From assembly GCF_026262505.1 (NCBI RefSeq), contig NC_067204.1:14526522-14590521 (forward strand): 64,000 nucleotides of DNA, read 5' to 3'. Both the position numbers and the translations under genes were made by a program. Source of the stretch: Trichomonas vaginalis G3 (Eukaryota; Parabasalia; Trichomonadida; Trichomonadidae). Below are positions 59,659 to 64,000 of the stretch, piece by piece (the first letter of the stretch is position 1; each line of letters begins with the position of its first letter). Under the pieces are notes generated by a model. The model worked only from the letters and a program-made list of their open reading frames with translations, was not told where the DNA came from and did no database searches.

Positions 59659-60231
59659 ATGAGTAGTCCGAAAAAAACAGTTTATTTTTGTCTAATGGCA
59701 TTCGCTAGCGTGTTCGCTCCAAATTCACCTGAAGAAATTGCTTGCAAACTTTCAGCACCCACAGGTTTAGAGCCTCAATATCAAACTGCAGCATCTACAC
59801 ATTCTCCAAGCAGAACAGACAATTCGCTCAATCCAAAGCCACTTTCACTACCAAAAACAATACCAAACGAGCTCCGTATTACAAAGAACCACAGCAACGC
59901 TGAACTACGCAAAATACTACTCAGATTGTCTGAAGAATACTTCAATTCAAAGCCAGAAGAAAGAGTTGCTGCAACTTTTAACAAAGAATATTGTGAACAA
60001 CTCAACAAAGTTCTTGCAGACTTTACCAAACTACAAAAAGAAACACCTGACCCATTCGAATTAGGTGACACAATTGTCACTATTTTTCCAACAATAACAA
60101 AGATAATGGTTGACAGAACTATATGTCAGCTTATTGAAAGTCTTCCACCCAAAGCTGCAAAAAAAGTCGAACAGTTTTGGGTCGAATTCAAATTAAAGAG
60201 TATGGATATCAGGATGACGAGAAGAACGTGA
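59659..60231 (+). CDS. Hypothetical Maverick B cargo protein (190 aa)
   Basis: MSSPKKTVYFCLMAFASVFA gives a basic start and a short hydrophobic run that could be a signal peptide or a chance match. A Ser/Pro-rich linker follows, then a helical domain (NAELRKILLRLSEEYFNSKP ... PPKAAKKVEQFWVEFKL). Not recognised. It is present only in B, between the structural gene leader and the right terminus. The last 10 codons may be frameshifted. Confidence 0.6.
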   Translation: MSSPKKTVYFCLMAFASVFAPNSPEEIACKLSAPTGLEPQYQTAASTHSPSRTDNSLNPKPLSLPKTIPNELRITKNHSNAELRKILLRLSEEYFNSKPEERVAATFNKEYCEQLNKVLADFTKLQKETPDPFELGDTIVTIFPTITKIMVDRTICQLIESLPPKAAKKVEQFWVEFKLKSMDIRMTRRT

Positions 60232-60252
60232 GTACGGACAAGAAACAGCAAA

Positions 60253-60738
60253 ATGCAATGTCTTAGCTCACTCAACCCCAAGTTCAAACCATTATTTTAC
60301 TCAGACAACAACACAATTCAAGTACGCAAAATTGCTATTCATTTCGTTAACCAAGCAGAAGACATTGAAGAAGGAGACTCTATCTCAGTTTATGTTTGCT
60401 ACTGCAAGTTTTTCAAGGACGAATTTGGAGGACCAATTCTCATGCATGTCTTCAAGCCACGTCAGCAACTCTACGTGAAACTAAATAACACTCATGCATG
60501 GAATGTATCTCAAGTTGAAAGCCAATTGGAAAACACATACAACATTTGGCTTTCATACATTCAGTTCGATACACCAGATGACTTTGATGTTGAAGAAGAA
60601 GACTCTACTCAAGAAGATGAACCACAAGACTCACCTGATGATGACGAATTTGTACCCGAAGAAGAAGAATATCATTCAAGAACACCATCAGAAGACGACC
60701 AACAAATGGCAGATGCAATGGACAGTCAAGTTCCATGA
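60253..60738 (+). CDS. Hypothetical Maverick B cargo protein with acidic tail (161 aa)
   Basis: Residues 1-105 appear strand-rich (KIAIHFVNQAEDIEEGDSIS, VYVCYCKFFKDEFGGPILMH), then an extreme Asp/Glu tail (DDFDVEEEDSTQEDEPQD ...) to the end. A globular domain plus acidic tail is common in nucleic-acid or histone mimics, but nothing specific is recognised. It lies 21 bp after the 190-aa gene and probably shares its promoter. Confidence 0.6.
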   Translation: MQCLSSLNPKFKPLFYSDNNTIQVRKIAIHFVNQAEDIEEGDSISVYVCYCKFFKDEFGGPILMHVFKPRQQLYVKLNNTHAWNVSQVESQLENTYNIWLSYIQFDTPDDFDVEEEDSTQEDEPQDSPDDDEFVPEEEEYHSRTPSEDDQQMADAMDSQVP

Positions 60739-60775
60739 AACTAAACATCTAATTTTACCTCAATTCCAACTTTTT

Positions 60776-60836
60776 TAAACATCTTCGGGGCTAGAGGGCA
60801 CGAAGTGCCTGGAAGCCCCAATACCTTTTTTTTTTT
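60776..60836 (-). repeat. Right terminal inverted repeat of Maverick B
   Basis: 50-bp repeat (60776-60825) plus T11, matching the left end with one mismatch. Hairpin GGCAC-GAA-GTGCC at 60797-60809. AATAG duplication at 60837-60841. Confidence 0.9.
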
Positions 60837-60910
60837 AATAGAATGTCCAATTATTGATAAAAATCGATCCGCTTTTCTACCGGTCAAGCTGTATATATAT
60901 AGAACCCATC

Positions 60911-60981
60911 CATGTAAACCCCGATGTCACTTTTGCAGCCTCGCTCCGCTCGGCTGCAAAAGTGACATCGAGGTTTACATG
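60911..60981. repeat. Hairpin with 30-bp arms between Mavericks B and C
   Basis: Left arm 60911-60940, right arm 60952-60981, 29 of 30 positions paired, 11-nt loop TCGCTCCGCTC. It is the longest inverted repeat in the host spacer. Confidence 0.85.
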
Positions 60982-61114
60982 ATGGAAAAGCCAGTGGGGG
61001 AAAAATATTTGGCGATTATTTTTTTGTAAAGTTTTTACTATTATTTGACATAGAATATCTAAATACATAAATACTTGTTTTTACGATACCAATATATGCC
61101 TTAGTAGTATATGT

Positions 61115-61180
61115 AAAAAAAAAAAAAAAAGGTAGTGGGGCCTCCAGGCACTTCGTGCCCTCTAGCCCTGAAGATGTTTA
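61115..61180 (+). repeat. Left terminal repeat of Maverick C
   Basis: A16 plus 50 bp closely matching the B terminus (GGTAGTGGGGCC..., two or three mismatches), hairpin GGCAC-TTC-GTGCC at 61147-61159. Homology to the B TIR ends at GATGTTTA. Confidence 0.85.
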
Positions 61181-61398
61181 GTATAACTTTGTCCGGACAA
61201 GTAAGGGTCTATCGTCGCTACAGGAAAAGTTACAGGCGTTCCAAGGAAGTATACTTTGAGAAGCCTTTTCCCCATTATAGAATGAGATAGGACGGTTATT
61301 TTACAAAACTGACAACACTTTGACCGAGTAGTTTTTTGTGCTGAACAAATAGTGTCATATAAACATCTGTCAAAAACCGCTTTTTAACTTCACTTAAA

Positions 61399-64000
61399 AT
61401 GCCACGTAAGCTACGTAAGAATATACGTAAGAGGAAGAGAGCATTGAAACATCCAATAGTAAAACTGACACCACAACAACAGTTGCAACAAACAAATGAT
61501 GAATGACCCCACTATGTTGCAACAAATGTCAAGCAACCCTATGCTTTTAAACCGAGTTATTGGTGCACAGAGTGGAGGTTTAAGAGCGGCACTTTTAGCG
61601 AAAATGGCAGGCTATGGTGGAGCTGCAGACGGAACAGCTTATAACCTCAAAGTCAAATGAATTTGAGTTCACTCAAAAATCAAATAACAGATGTCAAAAA
61701 GTCAAACATAGACATACAGAAACAAATAAGTGAAAACGAAAAGAAACTAGAATATGACAGACACACAAAGAAACTCAATGAGTTAAACGTAGAGAAAAAG
61801 AAGAAAGAAGAACAACTGAAAGAACTAAGTACAGAGGAATATGCGAAAAAAGTGTCAGAAAAAGCAGCAGAAGTAGCAAAAATGGAACAAGATGTTATAA
61901 ATTTGAAAAACCATACTACTCAATATAAAGTACTGAAAGATGAAGAGATAAAACAAAAAGCCCTGAAGACATATATGGATAGCGATGAGTATAAAAAAGA
62001 AGTTGAAGCAAATGTAAAGGCAGAAAAACTTTTACAGTTGCAAAACCAAACCGTACAGTATGAAAACTTAGCACAAGAAAGTAAAAATAACGACGCAGAC
62101 ATGCAAAAGGCAATGAAAAGCGCAGAATATATAAAAGCTAATAATGACTGGTTAGATGCCCAAGCCAACGCTAAAGCAGCCCAACTTATAGGTCAATAAG
62201 GACAAAAATACAAGCGGATGAAGACAGTTCAAATGAAGCTTTAATGAATGCTGACTTTAAGAACGCCTTCGAAGCTCTTCATAGTAAGGTGAAATAGTGA
62301 ACGACTTCTCATCTGGAAAGAAACTGAAGTCTGAAGGTTTCGACAACGAGTTAAGAGAAGTAGCACAAAATATGACGAAAATAACAGATGCAGCAACGAG
62401 ACAGGCAGTTCAAAGTGCCTATGACGCCGTTAGAGCAACTGTTGTGGAAAGTCAAGAAAAAAGAGTTACAACAGACCAAAACAGACCTAGTAAATGCTTT
62501 CTTAAAAACGAAAAGTCAGGTAGGACATTATGCTGCAGATGGAACATATGTGCCAGCTGGTGGAACTTATATACCAGCTGGTGGAACTTATATACTAGCT
62601 AGTGGAACTTATATACCACCAAACCCTCCAAGAGAGCACCTGCACCAGGACTACCTAAACATTTACATCGTCACATGGACACAGACACAGGCATGCACCA
62701 AAACCAACACAACAACCAACAGTTCAAAAATCCAGCACAACAACCAACAGTTCAAAACACTGCACCACAACCAACAGTTCAAAACACTGCACCACAACCA
62801 ACAGTTCAAAACACTGCACCACAACCAACAGTTCAAAACACTGCACAGCAACAACCCACAAACAGAGCAAGGACATAAAAGAAGTAGAGAACAAGGAAAC
62901 CAAGAATTCTTAAAAATGCTTAAGGAAACTATGGTTACCCAGATACTCTTGACTTTAGTGACAGATATAAGAAGCTATTAGAAAGTTCAAGGAAGGAAAA
63001 TACTGACCCGAACCTATTTAGCTTTATGGTTCAGCACCAAATGGGATAAATTTCAAACCTGGAAAATACAAGCTCGCTAAGGGATATGATTTAATAGCAT
63101 ATCATCCAATGACATGAATGAATTTACTCCGAGATATTTGATGTCAGAGCTAAATGATAATTCAACTCTCTTCATGAAACGCGTAAAAAATAGAGACGGA
63201 ACGAAAGAAGAAAGGTTTATGAGTCGGATGACTTAGATAGGGAACTTTTAAAAACGGTCTCGGAATATATGAAATGCAGCAGATGAGGTACAAGAAACTC
63301 AACAGGAAGAAGTTCAGATACAACCAGACATGGAAGAAATAGTTCAGCAACAACAGCTAGAAGAGCCTGAAGGAAACAACAAGTCCCTCCTTTGGAAACT
63401 AACTTCACAGAACTAGATGAAGATTTGGAAACAGCCGAAAAATCTTGACCCTCAAAAGAGTATGCGGGGAATATGGAATCTTTCCAAGAGTCTAAGAAAA
63501 ATTCGGCTGACATAGTAGAAGAATATCGAAAAATGTTCGCCGACATACAAAAGACTCCCAAATCAGATGAAAATATTCAGCATAGAATGGAAGAATGAAA
63601 GAAAGTGTACGCAAATACAACAATCCTTTTTACTTACGACCATATAACGTTCAATCTTTGGCTGAACTCGGTGAAAATAAAAGGTTAAATTTCAACAAAA
63701 CATATAGAAATGAAACATTGTTTAAAGTTCATTCAGAACCTAACCAATATGGAAACAAACCTACTTTTGTTTCTACAGACTATGGAACTACAATGAGATG
63801 GGTCATAAAGCTAATCCGGATAGGTGGTTCATAAACTTACAACCTCAATTCCAAGAAGTTGTAGACGCAATGGAAGTGAATGGTGAACCAGATATAGCTG
63901 GTATTTCAGCGCGGCTTTAATGCCATTGAAAGATATGAAACATGCAGATATTTTGGACCAGTATGAAATGAACATGGCTGATGGAAATATAACACCTGAC
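61399..64000 (+). pseudogene. Maverick structural-type protein (copy C), many frameshifts
   Basis: Third copy of the 1087-aa gene, ATG at 61399 with initiator TCACTT at 61390-61395. Relative to the intact copy A it has breaks near 61490, 61645, 62193, 62295, 62460, 62640, 62700, 62930 and repeatedly up to 63910. The GGTYIPA and PTVQNTAPQ repeats are present (62540-62860). It runs off the right edge. Indels are mostly in homopolymers and become denser after 62400. Confidence 0.8.

Larger units (their letters stand above)
32122..60836. mobile_element. Maverick/Polinton B (28.7 kb as assembled)
   Basis: The element is bounded by 50-bp inverted repeats (49/50 identical), an outer A17/T11 run and AATAG direct duplications. 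It encodes hallmark Polinton functions: retroviral-type integrase, FtsK/HerA-type ATPase, penton-like minor capsid protein, major capsid candidate and virion-type proteins. It adds an adenine methyltransferase, a fibre-like protein, an SF3 helicase and KilA-N genes. It is larger than usual for the class (15-25 kb), and a 100-N gap is flanked by a duplicated block. Part of the interior may belong to another Maverick copy joined during assembly. No protein-primed polymerase was recognised. Confidence 0.88.
61115..64000. mobile_element. Maverick/Polinton C, left-end fragment
   Basis: A16 run then GGTAGTGGGGC at 61131, the same terminus as B. The structural-type gene follows within 220 bp on the plus strand and runs off the window. 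It starts only 273 bp after the right duplication of B, so B and C are almost adjacent and point in opposite directions. The other end is not visible. Confidence 0.88.

Noticed and set aside
60805-61068. ORFs on both strands in the spacer between B and C
   Set aside because: They pass through the 30-bp-arm hairpin and lack any leader or family resemblance.
1-64000. tRNA or rRNA genes
   Set aside because: I saw no cloverleaf with the A and B box pattern and no rRNA core motifs; a covariance-model scan would be needed to exclude a divergent tRNA.

Overview
The window looks like nuclear DNA of a trichomonad, most likely Trichomonas vaginalis or a close relative. It is AT-rich, uses the standard code and has intronless genes. 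Short 5' leaders carry an initiator-like TCA-Y-(T/A) motif 6 to 25 nt before several ATGs. The gene families are trichomonad-typical: ankyrin-repeat proteins, a BspA-like LRR surface protein, Gly-rich proteins, and several large Maverick/Polinton elements. The species call is inference from gene content.

Layout. (1) 1-4642 is the right end of a first Maverick (A): a capsid-gene fragment and a 1087-aa structural-type gene on the minus strand. Its edge lies 22 bp before an ankyrin ORF that appears to have lost its 5' part. (2) 4665-29812 is host DNA: the ankyrin gene, a TBC-like gene, RRP44/DIS3, two Gly-rich genes, a broken BTB-family gene, a 2037-aa spatacsin (SPG11) homologue, a broken lactonase-type beta-propeller gene, a BspA-like gene, a Cwc21/SRRM2-like splicing factor and an ankyrin pseudogene. 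(3) 29813-32116 has no gene but holds a cluster of near-perfect short hairpins and a 93-bp tandem repeat. (4) 32122-60836 is a Maverick (B) bounded by 50-bp inverted repeats (49/50 identical), A/T runs and a 5-bp duplication AATAG. (5) 60842-61114 is a 273-bp spacer with a 30-bp-arm hairpin. (6) 61115-64000 is the left end of a third Maverick (C).

Maverick B encodes an N6-adenine methyltransferase, a fibre-like protein with a phage-type tail domain, an integrase (frameshifted), small amphipathic proteins, a pair of 282/286-aa paralogues, an FtsK/HerA-type ATPase, an SF3/D5-like helicase, a penton-like minor capsid protein, a major capsid protein candidate and a coiled-coil structural protein. 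Its middle (39.7-46.4 kb) holds KilA-N-type genes that share one leader sequence and are separated by long arrays of 25-bp repeats and GGTTAGATCTAACC palindromes. I could not find a protein-primed DNA polymerase B. A 100-N gap (50775-50874) is flanked by a duplicated 1.6-kb block rich in indels, and the adjoining 2 kb holds wreckage of a second integrase and fibre gene. The centre of B may therefore be partly mis-assembled.

Most Maverick genes near the gap and in C carry single-base frameshifts, often in homopolymers. Sequencing error and real decay cannot be separated from the sequence alone. The strongest candidate for an undescribed system is the KilA-N array, in which the core palindrome and its neighbouring half-sites change sequence together between clusters.
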